A stretch of DNA of 64,000 nucleotides, taken from assembly GCA_029959085.1 (NCBI GenBank), contig JARWIR010000031.1:3286001-3350000 (forward strand). The letters are read 5' to 3'. Numbering within the stretch: the stretch's first letter is position 1; each line of letters starts with the position of its first letter. The DNA comes from Nemophila menziesii (lineage: Eukaryota; Streptophyta; Magnoliopsida; Boraginales; Hydrophyllaceae). Shown piece by piece: positions 1 through 11,640 of this stretch. The notes beneath the pieces are model-generated. The model made no database searches, was not told the DNA's origin, and saw only the letters and a list, made by a program, of their open reading frames with translations. Both the position numbers and the translations under genes were made by a program.

Positions 1-967
1 TAAACACCTATAAATACACCCTTAAACTTTTGTAAAATAATCATTGCCTCTCATAAATTAGTCCTTAAGTTTTATATCATTAGAGTCATTGAAGAGAGCA
101 AGATGACATCTTTGTATTAATATTTTAGATTATTTCCTTCAGGTATGAACTAATTTTCCCATAGCTTGGGTTTTGCATTATGTATAATATATGAATTCTT
201 TTTTCTTCTATCTACGTTTCTTTGGAAATTATATGTTTTAATCTGATTCTAGCTACTTAACCATATATTTGATTTATGTGTTTTGATTTATTGTTTGTCT
301 TAAACTTGATCAATTTACGGCTTTTCTCATAGTAGTTAGATGATCACCCGGAAGGGGTGTCTAATTACTGAAACACCACATAAACGTCTAGAATAAGGAA
401 TTGGTCCTGACAACACCAGCCTAACTAGATAGTCATTAAGGTTTATTTTCATCACCAATCGTCATTAGTAGGTACGACTACACCTAGGACCCAAGTGGCG
501 CAGGTTAACCCTTTGTGAGCTCCCTCGTGATTGTGAGGTTGCCACCCTAATTCACTCTCTGGAGATAGGGGGAATTTAGAATCCTGACTACATATGTAAG
601 AGCTATTGTCTCCCTTATAAACTGAAATTGATAGAAAGAAATAGAAAGATTAGTGCATACTAGCAAAACCTAAGCTATATTTCGCTCATCTTTATTATTT
701 CATCTTTATTTTATTGTATTTTAATTTCTTAGTTTAACCATTAATATTTCAATCAATCGTATTTAGTTTTTGTCCTTTAATTAATTATTATTACTCTGAT
801 TATTTACCCATCTGTGTAACACACTATGTCCCTGAGAACGAATTCTTCTTATAATTAAAACTTGCATACGTCCTGTAATACTTGCAGAATCGTGTTTGTC
901 TAGGGTGATTTGTGCATCGTTTATCCATCTTTCATTCTATTATTTTATCACACCCTAGGCTACACCA
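1..967 (+). repeat. Athila-like LTR, 3' part (family F), cut by window start
   Basis: This is the downstream part of an LTR in plus orientation. It ends in the family signature CACACCCTAGGCTACACCA. It carries the conserved block around 340-590 (ggtcacccggaaggggtgtc, the ctcgtgattgtgaggt motif, and gctagt-like motifs) found in all the other Gypsy LTRs of this window. The sequence at 130-190 is matched in reverse orientation at the far right end of the window, so this LTR and the one at 63,198 belong to one family. No primer-binding site follows the LTR, so it is a 3' LTR or a solo LTR. Its start lies outside the window. Confidence 0.8.
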
Positions 968-1830
968 ATACCCATTGATGTAAGATGTATCTTACTGGTG
1001 CAAGGTTGGGTTTTCTAATTCTAGTGTGCTAATCAATCCTTATTATATGTAGGCATATAGTGAATCTGTACCAACATCATATAGTGGGTATGCACCCATA
1101 TACCCACATCACATACTAGGTTTATACCCACAATATAGTTTGTATGTACCCATCATATGGTACATAGTGGGTATGTAATCTTATAATGGGTATATAAAGG
1201 GTATGTACTCACAACGTTTTTGTGTTATTTTTTCTATTATAACCTAGAACACAAGTATTTATTTTATACCCATTAATGTAAGATGTACTATTGCAATGTT
1301 GGTTTTCCAATTTTAGTGTGTTAATCAATCCTTATTATCTGTAAGCATATAATGAATCTGTACCCACATCATATAGTGGGTATGTACCAACACGTCACTG
1401 AATTTGTACAAACATCATATACTGGGTTTGTACTCACAATATAGTGCATATGAACCCACCATATGGTACATGGTGGGAATGTACTCATATAATGACTATA
1501 TAAAGGGTATCTACCCATATTTTTTAAATTTTTTTTATAACAACCTAGAAAACAAGTGTTTGTTTTAACCCGTTGATGTAAGATGCATTTCACTGCTGCA
1601 AGGTTGGGGTTTCCATTTTTAATGTGTTAGTCAATCCTTATTATTTGTAACCATATAGTGAATCTGTAACCACTTCATATAGTTGGTATGTTCCGACACA
1701 ACACTGGATCTGTACTCACATCATATACTGTGTATGTATCCACAAAATATAATAGGTTTGTACCCACAATATGGTACATGGTGGGTATGTATCTATTTAA
1801 TATTTTATATGTGTGGGAACATTGATGTAA
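968..1830. repeat. Tandem repeat, three copies of about 300 bp
   Basis: Three head-to-tail copies start near 968, 1,266 and 1,566. Each opens with a variant of 'acccattgatgtaagatg', continues with a shared 'aatcaatccttatta' stretch, and then has several 'gggtatgtac' and 'catatagtg' motifs. The third copy decays after about 1,810. The array begins directly at the LTR end. No coding sense is seen; short ORFs across it are chance. Confidence 0.8.
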
Positions 1831-1975
1831 TACTTAGAAAATACCAGACATCGAAGGAAATACCAGAACATAACCAAAACATGATCAAAGGTATTAATAA
1901 TGTTGTTCATATAGAAAAACAAATGATAATAAAAGGAATTTCAGCAAAAAAAAATATACTAATTTTTGCTAAATA

Positions 1976-2076
<101 letters not shown>

Positions 2077-2599
2077 TACACTACTTTAGAAAGCAAAATA
2101 CATTCAATGTACCAAACCTAAATAATCAACGTCTCAATTAGAACCCTATTTACAAGCCTATATTTAATTCTTCCATAAAATCTACAATAAAATCGCCAAC
2201 TAAACCCTAGAACATTCTAAAATTAACACATATATGTTTTGGATACATAAAATACTAACAAACTATAAATAAAACTGTCATTATTACTTTTTTCTATATA
2301 TTAGGTGGTTACACAAGAAATAAATGTGTTAATTCCTTTTTCAACAAAGAGAAGGGTTTTTTAATAGAAAATGGAGAGAAAGGGCATACTATTGTAAATA
2401 TGTGGAAGATATTTAAATTTCAAATATACCCCATAAAAAAAGGTTTATGATGGCTTTCATGTGTGCGGTCTAGAGAGAGTTAATTGATTTTACAACCATT
2501 TAATGATCTCCCATTATATGTAATAAATAAAATATTAAATTGTAGTCTCTTGTATGGAAAAAATATACGTTTAACTTGACATATTTTCTTTAATACATT

Positions 2600-2706
2600 T
2601 GAGAGCCACTTTAAATTCAATGTCATTTTCTAATTCTAATAAAATTCGATCCCAACACCTTTTGATCTCCGCGAAATAGTTTAACCACTTAATCAGTTAT
2701 CGATCT
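2600..2706 (-). mobile_element. tRNA-derived SINE fragment
   Basis: Read on the minus strand, there is a box A-like sequence (tgattaagtggttaaa, near 2,680-2,695) followed by a box B-like sequence (gggatcgaat, 2,644-2,653). This is the spacing of a tRNA-derived RNA polymerase III promoter. A closely similar sequence in the same orientation lies at 15,640-15,735. Ends and TSDs were not resolved. 2,707-3,024 shows nothing else. Confidence 0.55.
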
Positions 2707-3022
2707 TTAACTTGACATATCTTTAAAGATACTGAAGTAATTGAAGATAGTCAATTTCCAAAATCATGACTAGATCTTTAAAATTATCACAATAGGTTTT
2801 GAGGTTTGTAAAAATATATATCTTCCCTAAGAAAGGATAAGAAATAGGGGAATTAACTTCATAAGGCCCCATCACCATACCCAATACTAATAAAATCTTA
2901 CACCTAACCACACCTTTAGAAGCCAACTAAAACGTATGGAATGACCAAATACCCCTCATTCACATCTGTTCACAATGAAACACTTTTATCCAAAATAAAA
3001 CCCTATTAGGGTCCAAAAATCT

Positions 3023-3024
<2 letters not shown>

Positions 3025-3097
<73 letters not shown>
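3025..3097. repeat. (CT)n microsatellite
   Basis: A pure CT run of about 70 bp. Confidence 0.95.
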
Positions 3098-3099
<2 letters not shown>

Positions 3100-3500
3100 A
3101 CAAGAAATCCGCTACCCCATTGGACCATTCTCCACTACACAAGAGAACTGATGTCCCTAGTAGTCTCTCTCCAAGCCGCTTCGCTGCACAAGAATTCTGC
3201 CACCAATATTGGGCCCTTCACCACCTTCACACATTGAAATCTCACCTTCGCCGCCCTCCTACACAAGAAAACTGCCGCCACTAGTAACCTATTGTTCATA
3301 ATCAGATCGGAACAAAAAAATCTCTTTAGATCTGACAAGAAAACCACCGCCACCGTGAATCATTTTCCACCATCTCTTCATCGACGCCTGGACCCAAATC
3401 GCCGCCGCACCTTAAAAAGTCGGCGCCTGGACTCAAATAGATGTCGCCGCTCTACTCCACCATCATCAAATTGGCTTGCTGAACCCAAATGAATGTATAC
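3098..3500. other. CACAAGA-punctuated region, possible old untranslated leader
   Basis: Right after the CT run the motif CACAAG recurs at 3,099, 3,138, 3,187 and 3,262. Each time it is followed by a variant of 'aaactgccgcc'. The region is richer in C and in CCGCC triplets than its surroundings. A 66-codon arginine-rich ORF (3,292-3,492) runs through it. The CT run and CCGCC triplets resemble a plant 5' untranslated leader, but no downstream gene body follows. I cannot name a function. Confidence 0.35.
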
Positions 3501-3649
3501 AATTGATTTTGTTAACCTAACCAAATCTCATCATAATGGTTTATTGGTTTACAACATTTACTTTTTCTTTTCTTTTTACTCGCCGCCGCTGTCTTCATTT
3601 TTTCAGTTTCTTTTTCGTTTTTTGTTTTTTTTTGTATTTGTCTTCTTTT

Positions 3650-4010
3650 TTGTTCCTACCGAGTGTGGAGAGTTTAGCTTATTGTGTTAGTTCTAATTCA
3701 AGTGTGAAGAGATCCGTTTTTGTTTTTTGTTCCTAGGATGAAAGTGTGAAGAAAGTTTGTTTTGTTTTTTTCCTACGACGCGAGTGTGAAGAGATTGGTT
3801 TTGTTTATAGTTAGGACCGAATTGGTCTAATTGTGTCCGTACCCATATAGCTATTGTTCGCGATGGGTCCGTACACATATAACTATTTGTTCGAGATACG
3901 TACGTACTCATATAGCTATTGTTCGAGATGGGTCCGTACCCATCTAACTATTGTTCAAGATGGGTCTGTAGGTATTGGTTGAGATGGGTCCGTATCCACT
4001 GAGACTTTGA
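3650..4010. repeat. Two short tandem-repeat blocks
   Basis: Block one (about 3,655-3,800) repeats 'agtgtgaagag' four times, spaced 35-50 bp. Block two (about 3,825-4,000) repeats a unit of about 33 bp built from 'gatgggtccgtacccata' and 'ctattgttcgag', five to six times. Both are AT-rich elsewhere and non-coding. 4,011-4,630 holds only AT-rich DNA with poly(A)/poly(T) runs. Confidence 0.7.
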
Positions 4011-4635
4011 CATGGAAAAGAATTAGGTACATATCAAGAAACTTAATAAAAGATAATAACGGTATGAGTCCGTACCCATTGTATAATAAATTCGATTTAA
4101 CGAGTAATAGGTACGTACTTCATTAGGTAATTTACAAAACTAGGTACAAAACCATCGAAAAATCTAAATTATTTTTCTTTCTAAACATAAAAAAGATATA
4201 CAAATAAACATCTAAACCAAAAAATTAAAATTAAAACTTTTATAAAATATTTTTTAAATAAAACTTATAATATAAAAATATTGAATTTGGAATTCATTTT
4301 GTATTTTACTCTAAAAATTATAACGATATTATTTGACTTAAAAGTCAAATGAAAAGTCAAATGAAAAGTATAGCTAGACTACATATAGAGTTAAATGATA
4401 GACAATAAATTTTAGAAGGTTTTTTTTACATCTTATTAAAAAAAAAAAAAAAAGTTAAATGATACACCAAAGTCTAGACTAGTCGATCTTTTTTTTGTTT
4501 TTCTTGAAATCAAACAAGTCGATCAAAAAATAGGCCATCTCTGTTGTGTATAAAAAAACATGACACGCTGCAAACATAACACGTTGCACAGACTTTGCAC
4601 CTCAATTTTTCAATTCTCAAGCTGGTCCCACTTTT

Positions 4636-4655
4636 ATCCTCTGTTTATATAAAGA
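4636..4655 (+). promoter_or_regulatory. Candidate TATA box of the BAM9-like gene
   Basis: 'tttatataaag' near 4,641-4,651 lies about 245 bp upstream of the ATG at 4,897, leaving room for a normal plant 5' UTR. It is the best TATA match in the upstream region. It was identified by sequence only. Confidence 0.4.
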
Positions 4656-4896
4656 ATTACTCCACAATTTTCCTTCAAGTTTTTCTAACATCTTCCACAA
4701 TCCCAGGAACTATTTGCCTGTTATTCTTCAATTCTATCCTTTCTTTGACCAAAAGATTAAATAAAAGCAATAGTTTGTATACCTTTTATCTCCGTCATTA
4801 TAATTATCCAAAAGCCCCATCCTTATATCATTCAATTTTATTTTCATAATTCTACCATTTCTTGATAAAAATCCAAATTTTGTTCAGAATATAGCT

Positions 4897-6274
4897 ATGG
4901 AAGTTTCATCAATGATAGGGAGCTCTAAGGTGAATTCAAATAGGATTAATTTTGGGTGTATAGAAGTTAATTGGTGCAAAAATTCAATGAAAAACAATTC
5001 AAAGATATGTATTGGTGATAGCATCACTTTCCCTCGGAAATCTTATGGTGTTTCTGCTAAAGCTTCTGTTAATACGAATATTAAAGCTGTTTTGTCTTCT
5101 GAGAATGAGAATGCTGCTGCTACTAGTAAACCATCCAATACGGTAAACTTTTTCTCAACTTATTCATCTTTTTCTTGCTCATATATATTATATACTGACA
5201 TGATTATTTAGTAATTTTAGTTATATATTATGATGAAATGAATTATAAGTAGGTGTTGTCAACTGCTTATTTTTTAATCTTGGGGATGTTCCTATGACAT
5301 TTCGTGATTTACTGAAATTCATGATTCATTAAGATTTATGTTACTTATCTGACACTATATTTTTTCACTATTTTATTAATTATCTGATCATTAAATAAAA
5401 CAGAATTTTCCACCTCTCCAACTATTTATCTAATTTGTTTCTGATTAAAGTGAATAAAATTACAAACTTTGTTTTTTTGTTGTGTTACTAATTTTATATT
5501 AATGTATGGCTTACTTCATATTCAGCTAAAAAATTATATTCTTTGTAATAATAAATGTTTTTACAATTTCTACAGGCTAACAACGTGAGACTATATGTTG
5601 GGTTACCTTTAAATGCAGTTTCAAACTCTAATAAGATAAAAAATGCACGAGCAATAACAGCTGGTCTTAAGGCCTTGAAGTTATCAGGTGTAGATGGTGT
5701 GGAGCTTCCAATTTGGTGGGAAATAGTTGAGAAAGATGACATGAGAAAGTATGAATGGACCAGCTACCTTGCTATTACAGAATTGGTTCAAAAACAGGGT
5801 CTTAAACTTCATATCACTCTTAACTTCCATGCATCAAAAATGTCCAAAGAATTTTGTGAAAGTTTCAAGGCTTCATTCTTGCCATTCATGGGTTCAACTA
5901 TCACGGGTATTTCAATTGGTCTAGGACCAGATAGTGAGCTTCGTTATCCTTCTCAACATCTTTATAATTTATGTAAAATGATCGTTCCCGGAATTGATCT
6001 TTGTGATGAGCACCAGAAAAATGAATTTCTCTCGAGTGCAGAGTTATTATATGAGCAAATCACATCATCTGGCCAAAACTTGATGGGTGAAGAAGATAAA
6101 GTGGTGGATTTGTTTACGTATCAAAGAATGGGAGCTGAATTTTTCTCTCCTGATAATTTTTCTTCATTTACTAAATTTGTTAGGAACTTGAGGCAACCAA
6201 AACTACGTCCTGACTATCGGATATTAGAGAGGGAAAATATTGAAGCTCTCCCATGTGCTAACGGTAGAAATTGA
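4897..6274 (+). CDS. BAM9-like inactive beta-amylase with large in-frame internal losses (2 exons)
   Basis: Exons 4,897-5,142 and 5,576-6,274 join in phase 0 (donor acg|gtaaac, acceptor tctacag|gct) to give 314 aa; intact members of the family are well over 500 aa. Exon 1 (82 codons) begins MEVS and is Ser/Lys/Asn-rich with few acidic residues, like a plastid transit peptide. Exon 2 opens with the glycosyl hydrolase family 14 barrel: VRLYVGLPL, then GVDGVELPIWW, then GLKLHITLNFHASK. About 50-60 residues are then missing, including the flexible loop near the active site, and reading resumes at FCESF. GLGPDSELRYPS keeps the first catalytic Glu. A second, larger gap follows (over 100 residues), then NLCKMIVPGIDLCDEHQ, where active enzymes have the second catalytic Glu and BAM9-type proteins do not. 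The C-terminus (LFTYQRMGAEFFSP) is intact. BAM9 proteins are known as non-catalytic regulators of leaf starch breakdown. The frame, splice sites, start and stop all survive, but with so much of the barrel lost it may be an expressed remnant or a pseudogene. Confidence 0.75.
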
Positions 6275-6988
6275 ATACCTCATGATTTTGTTTGTTATAT
6301 ATTCAAGTTGAGCCGTGAGTGTAGTTGTGGGAGTTTTGTATATTAGTTTTGCGAGTGGGTGACCGTTGTTTATTTGGGTATGCATAAATAGTATTTGAAA
6401 TTGAATACCAAATTAGTTGAGATTGATTACCTCACATTTGTGATTGTTGTATATTAAAGTTTATATAACATAATTATCTTTAATCTAGTTGGAGAAAGAA
6501 AAAGGTAAAAAATTATTTATACTTTTTTAAATTTCTCAAATATCCTCAAATCTCTTAATATTCTGTAAATCTATTATCTAGTCAAGGTAAAATCCTAGTA
6601 TGGCTTTTTACAAAGTCAAAGGAAAAACAAGACAAAGTTAGTCAATTCCTCTCTTTCAAGGTTAATCCCAATTGATTTTCTTCAATTTGTTAATCTCAAT
6701 GATTTCAAGGTTGTCAAAGTAAAAAAAACAAATCTAAAAATCAAAATCGTTGCAGATCTCAAAACTAAAAAGATGGCCCAAATTTCACTTTCTCTAGATA
6801 TTTTAACAAAACATCTTCTCATATTTTTGTGAGTTATTTCTTCTCTTTAGTTACTAGCGATTGATACGATACCATTTGTTTCTCATTCTTTAGTGAAATA
6901 TGTATCATTAAGTCAGATAGTATTCAATGTGGCATAATTTTTTTTTATTATTATCCAAGTCAGTTTTGACATGTGTGTCTCTAGTAAT
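6275..6988. other. 3' flank of the BAM9-like gene, no gene seen
   Basis: AT-rich DNA that probably includes the 3' UTR in its first part. No ORF of note, repeat or transposon end was recognised before the Copia LTR. Confidence 0.5.
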
Positions 6989-7412
6989 TGTTACCTATTA
7001 ATTACAGAATTAAGGTTTATTAGACAAACCTCTTACGCAGCGGATTGCTAATTTTTGATTTCTTGCTTTCCGATCGTAATTTAATTACAAGAAATAAATT
7101 TTTCGTTTTCACCACCTAAATGTCTGAGAATATCTTGTTTGAGTGTATGAGGAGAAAATTGATTTAACGGGAGAAGAATTTTTTGTTGTTGTGTTTGTTG
7201 TGTCTGGAGAGGAGAAGCAGACTCCTATATATAGAGGGATAGGAGCGTTGGTTTATTAACTGATAATAAACCATCACTCCACTATCTCCACTCTCTCCAT
7301 CTCTCTTAGTGGGCAAGTTACTACTGTAACTCCTAGAGTAACTTCCAAGCAGAACGTTCATGTCACCCCATCATGGTGACATGGAATAAAATAATACTTA
7401 ATTATTTTATAT
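6989..7412 (-). repeat. Copia 3' LTR
   Basis: Nearly the same sequence recurs at 14,192-14,616. Shared landmarks are 'aattaaggtttattagacaaacctcttacgc' (shown only in part), the TATA-like 'tatatatagagggatagg', and 'gttcatgtcaccccatcatgg'. It starts TGTTACC and ends near 'aattattttat', after which the two copies diverge. Confidence 0.9.
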
Positions 7413-8556
7413 CTTTTATTCTCCCACTCGCACATGATGGGGTTACCATCGTACTATTAGGCACGTGCATCACAATGCCCCATAAATCAAAAATTTCTCA
7501 AAATTCTCTCATATACACACTACTACAATAATTCTTCATACTTGACAAATAGGTCGTGCGACCGACAAGCATACGAGCATATGTTACTATTAACCTGTTA
7601 AGGTACATAGTTTCTCAAATGAAATATCATTCCTTACGTATCTTGTAGTACCCCAGACTAACAATATGTTGTATCACATTACAGTAACTCTGACCCCTTC
7701 AAATTTATATCACAACTTCTATGTGAAAAAAGAGTTCACTGTTATTTCGTTTATGTGTCACACTATCATGTTATAGTCCGTATTAACTTACATGATCGGT
7801 TAACCTGCAAGCACACATTTTAATACACAATTTTAGTCTTCCCTTTACACTTATATCCTTTTATATTGATTAGGTTGCTTTCCCAAACATACCCCATTAA
7901 ACCGAATCATTCATGATCATTGGTAATGTGTTCAAAGTAGCATACACCTAATCAAAATATCAAGATATAGTCAAAAGTAATAAGGGCACAAATCAAAGGC
8001 ATCACACAGTGAAGAAACAGGGATCAATTCTTCACTTCCTTTTGGTCGAAAGCACACGTGTTATGGTATTATTCGTATATTTCAAATTGTATGTCACAAT
8101 TTTACAAATACCATACAGATATATAATTAGACAAGCCTCGTTGCCTAAGATGAATTCTTCGATCGATCAAACCTTTTATGAAATCAATCAAGCAACTCAT
8201 ATCTTGCTATTATAGACTAAGTAGACATTGGGATTCTACTTCGATCATAATATAAGCTTAACATGGTTTATCCATATTTATGATCTCATCTTAACACTTA
8301 GTTAAGGCTACTATCTTAACTCAAGTTATCTTAAGGGTTCTTCACTACTATGAGTTATTCTCATCCTTGCGCACTTCTTATGTGAAAGGCGATTTCCCAT
8401 GTGACAGGGCCAATCTCAGTCTATAGGACATACATACTTACAAAATCACACACAATATATAATACATATAATACATATCAAACATGATATTATTAAAATA
8501 AACATACTAAGGAAATATATACATGAAATGAACATAAACTAGCAATAATTTGTACA
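7413..8556 (-). other. Copia 3' non-coding stretch
   Basis: About 1.1 kb between the RNase H stop codon and the 3' LTR. It holds the polypurine tract at its left end and otherwise AT-rich sequence without a recognisable ORF on either strand. Confidence 0.6.
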
Positions 8557-9912
8557 TTATATCTTGCTTAATCCTATAGATCTAACATGATCCATGAATA
8601 CATCCTTTGGGATAGCCTTTGTGAATATATCAACAAGCATATTGCGTGTGGGTATATATTGCAAAGTAACATCCTTTTGTGCAATTATATCTCTAACAAA
8701 GTTATACTTTATATCAATGTGTTTGGCCTTGCTGTGATATTTTGGATCTTTCACATAAGCCATTGCAGCTTGACTATCACAGTATATTGTTATTGGACTC
8801 TCACTGTCACCAGAGAATCCTAAATGTTCAAAGAACCTTTTCAACCAAACAGCTTCTTGAACCGCAGTCGAGCAAGCTACAAACTCATCTTCTATTGTTG
8901 ACAATGCTACACAGGTTTGTTTCTTGCTAGTCCATGAAATTGCGCAATTATTTAACAAGAATACATAATCTGAAGTGGATTTACGCCCATCTATATCACC
9001 AGCCCAATCAGCGTCTGTATATCCGTATAGGCGTAATCTATCTCCTCGAAAGCATAAGGCATGATCTTTGGTGCTTTTTAAGTATCTCAATATCCTTTTC
9101 ACAGCTTTCCAATACTCTTGTCCAGGGTTCGTTTGAAAACGACTAACTAAACCTACTGCATAAAAAATGTCTGGTCTCGTACACATCATAACACTAGAAT
9201 ATGGTACTGTTGACATTTTCTGTTTCTCTTCTGTAGTACTAGGACACATGTCGAGAGTTAAGTTAATTCCCTTTGATACAGGAGTGTCAATGGAATTGCA
9301 CGTAGTCATACCAAAGCGCTCAAGTACATTCATGATGTAAGGTTCTTGAGATAAAGGTAATAGTCTTCTAGACCTATCTCTATGAATCTTAACACCAAGA
9401 ATATAATTTGCTTCTCCCATATCTTTCATATCGAATTGAGAAGCTAGCCACTCCTTGTTAGCTTGAATAAACTCTTTATCATTCCCAGCTAATAGGATGT
9501 CATCCACATATAGAGATAAAATTACAAAAAATTTCTTGGAACATTTAATATAAACATAGTGGTCTTCACTTATCATCTCAAATCCATTTGACGAGATGAC
9601 TTCATGAAATCTCAAATTCCACTGTCTCGAGGCTTTCATAAGACCATAGATTGATTTCAACAATCTTGATACTTTATTCTCTTGATCTTTTGCAACGAAA
9701 CCCAAGGGTTGTTCCATGAAAATTACCTCTTCTAAATCTCCATTTAGAAATGCAGTTTTAACATCCATTTGATGCAACTCCAAATCGAGATGCGCCACTA
9801 TAGCTAATATAAGACGTATTGAGGTAAATCTAACAACAGGATAAAAAATTTCCTCAAAATCTATTCCTTCCCGTTGAGTATAGCCTTTCGCTACCAAGCG
9901 AGCTTTATACAT
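8557..9912 (-). pseudogene. Copia reverse transcriptase and RNase H (451-codon open stretch)
   Basis: This is the longest intact part of the Copia pol gene. It encodes the RT that copies element RNA and the RNase H that degrades it in the RNA-DNA hybrid. Visible motifs in order are KARLVAKGYTQ at the start of RT, MDVKTAFLNG (first catalytic Asp), YGLMKASRQW, LYVDDILLAG (catalytic YVDD), then YTDADWAGD and LSTIEDEFVA of Copia RNase H, and AKHIDIKYNFVRD near the end. The final LSKI* is a normal Copia C-terminus. The frame is open across all these motifs. Upstream pol is broken, so it could be translated only as a fragment. It is counted as a pseudogene because the polyprotein it belongs to carries stops. 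Confidence 0.9.
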
Positions 9913-10092
9913 GTCAATGTAATTGTCAGGTTTCCTCTTTATTTTGAGAACCCATTTGTTCCCAATTTCCTTACGTCCTTTCGGGAGATCAACCAGTTCG
10001 CATACCTGGTTTTTCTTTATCGACTATATTTCTTCTTCCATTGCTTTTCTCCATTCATTCTTAGCAGGACATGAAAGTGCTTCATTAACTGT

Positions 10093-11220
10093 TCAAGGTT
10101 CTTCTTCGTCTTGTGGAGTTATCATAAAGACTTCTCCTTCGATTTCAAATTGATGACGAGGAACTAAACCTCTAACACTTCTCTTAAGTTGAGAATCTTG
10201 AGAAATAGGATTACTAGATGATTCAATGGTTTCTTCCGTCTCAAGATGCAGAGGAGTGTCCGTCTCTATTTCTTGAGTATGTGTTACCTCATCAGGTGTC
10301 ACATTTGTTTGCATATCATCTTCCTGAATATCATTTAATTCACATAAAATGGAATTTCTGTCAACCTCACCTCTGCTAGGAAAATCATTCTCTAAGAATG
10401 TAACATCTCGTGACTCAATTTCTGTAAGACCCCTATCATTATGTTAACCAATAAACATATATCATTTAGAGTGATCTAGGTATCTAATAAAGATAGACTT
10501 CTTACCTCTTGGACCTACATAGCCTGTCGATCTCCAAGGTCGCAAGTATGACAGTAGGTTTCCTACCTGTCCATAGTTCATAAGGAGTTGATAGAATAGT
10601 CTTTGTGGGTACTCGGTTAAGTATATAACAGGCGGTAAGCAAGGAATCTCCCCAATAAGATATTGGAAGATTTGCTTGTACCATCATACACCTAACCATT
10701 TCTAGGAGTGTTCTATTCCTCTTTTCAGCCACACCATTCGGTTATGGTGTTCTAGGAATTGTAAGTTGACTTACTATCTCATTTTCATCACATAGTTCTT
10801 TAAACTTATCAGATAGATATTCACGTCCTCGATCGGTTCTTAGGTTTTTCACTTTCATCTCTAACTGATTTTCAACTTCATTGATAAATGTTATAAAACA
10901 TTTCAATGCTTCAGATTTGTGAGAAATCAGGTAGACATAACCAAACCTAGTGAAATCATTTATAAAAGTGATGAAATAACGTTCCCCACGTCTAGTCTGA
11001 ACACTCATTGGGCCACAGATGTCTGAATGAATTACTTGTAATGGGTACTCGATTCGTTTAGCCTTTCGAAATGGTTTCCGTTTTGCTTTACCTGCTATAC
11101 AATTTTCACAAGTTGGCAAGTTGACTTTAGTCAACGAACCCAAAAGGTTTGCCTTAGCCAACAACTTCATACGGTCTTGACCAATATGACCTAATCTAGC
11201 ATGACATACATTTTCTTCTA
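10093..11220 (-). pseudogene. Copia integrase (broken)
   Basis: Two minus-strand stretches, 11,170-10,742 and 10,732-10,502, carry the integrase. A CENC pre-integrase zinc motif comes first, then HSDICGP (first Asp), LRTDRGREY (second Asp) and NGVAEKRNRTL (Glu). An in-frame TAA sits just before NGVAEKRN (about 10,741). 10,314-10,093 encodes the acidic spacer between integrase and RT, and further breaks separate it from RT. The catalytic triad is visible, but the protein is not continuous. Confidence 0.85.
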
Positions 11221-11640
11221 CATTAGAATACTAGAAGAAAATGTATTAGTATAAAAGAAACTACTTATATAATAACTATTAAACGAATTATCATCATCTA
11301 GTACAATTAATCCATGTTAAATAATACCAGAACCATAATACCTAGGATCATAATAGATATCTACTTGTTTGTTATGAAAATGCAAATTAAAACCTAATCC
11401 TAGAAGAACAGTGACCGAGACTAAGTTCCGTCGAATGTCAGGTGCGTAAAGTACATCATGCAGGTACAAGGTTTGACCACCTCGCAACTTCAGCTTGCAA
11501 GTGCAAACTCCTTTGACTTCAACTTTATTATTACAGTCTCCTAGATATATCCACCTTGATTCCCTTGGAATCCGACGGTACTCTACATATGCCTCTCGGT
11601 CTTTGGCTACATGGTCTGTTGCTCCTCAATCCACAGTCCA
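11221..11640 (-). pseudogene. Copia protease region (degenerate)
   Basis: The aspartic protease starts at WTVD, but the next codon of the D-S/T-G active-site triplet is TGA, followed by GATDHV (near 11,625-11,610). The rest of the region to the integrase zinc motif has several stops. Protease would normally cut the Copia polyprotein into gag, integrase and RT, so this copy cannot mature its own products. Confidence 0.7.

Noticed and set aside
3292..3492. 66-codon arginine-rich ORF upstream of the BAM9-like gene
   Set aside because: Short, made of repeated CGCCGC-type triplets, with no similarity or splice context that I can see.
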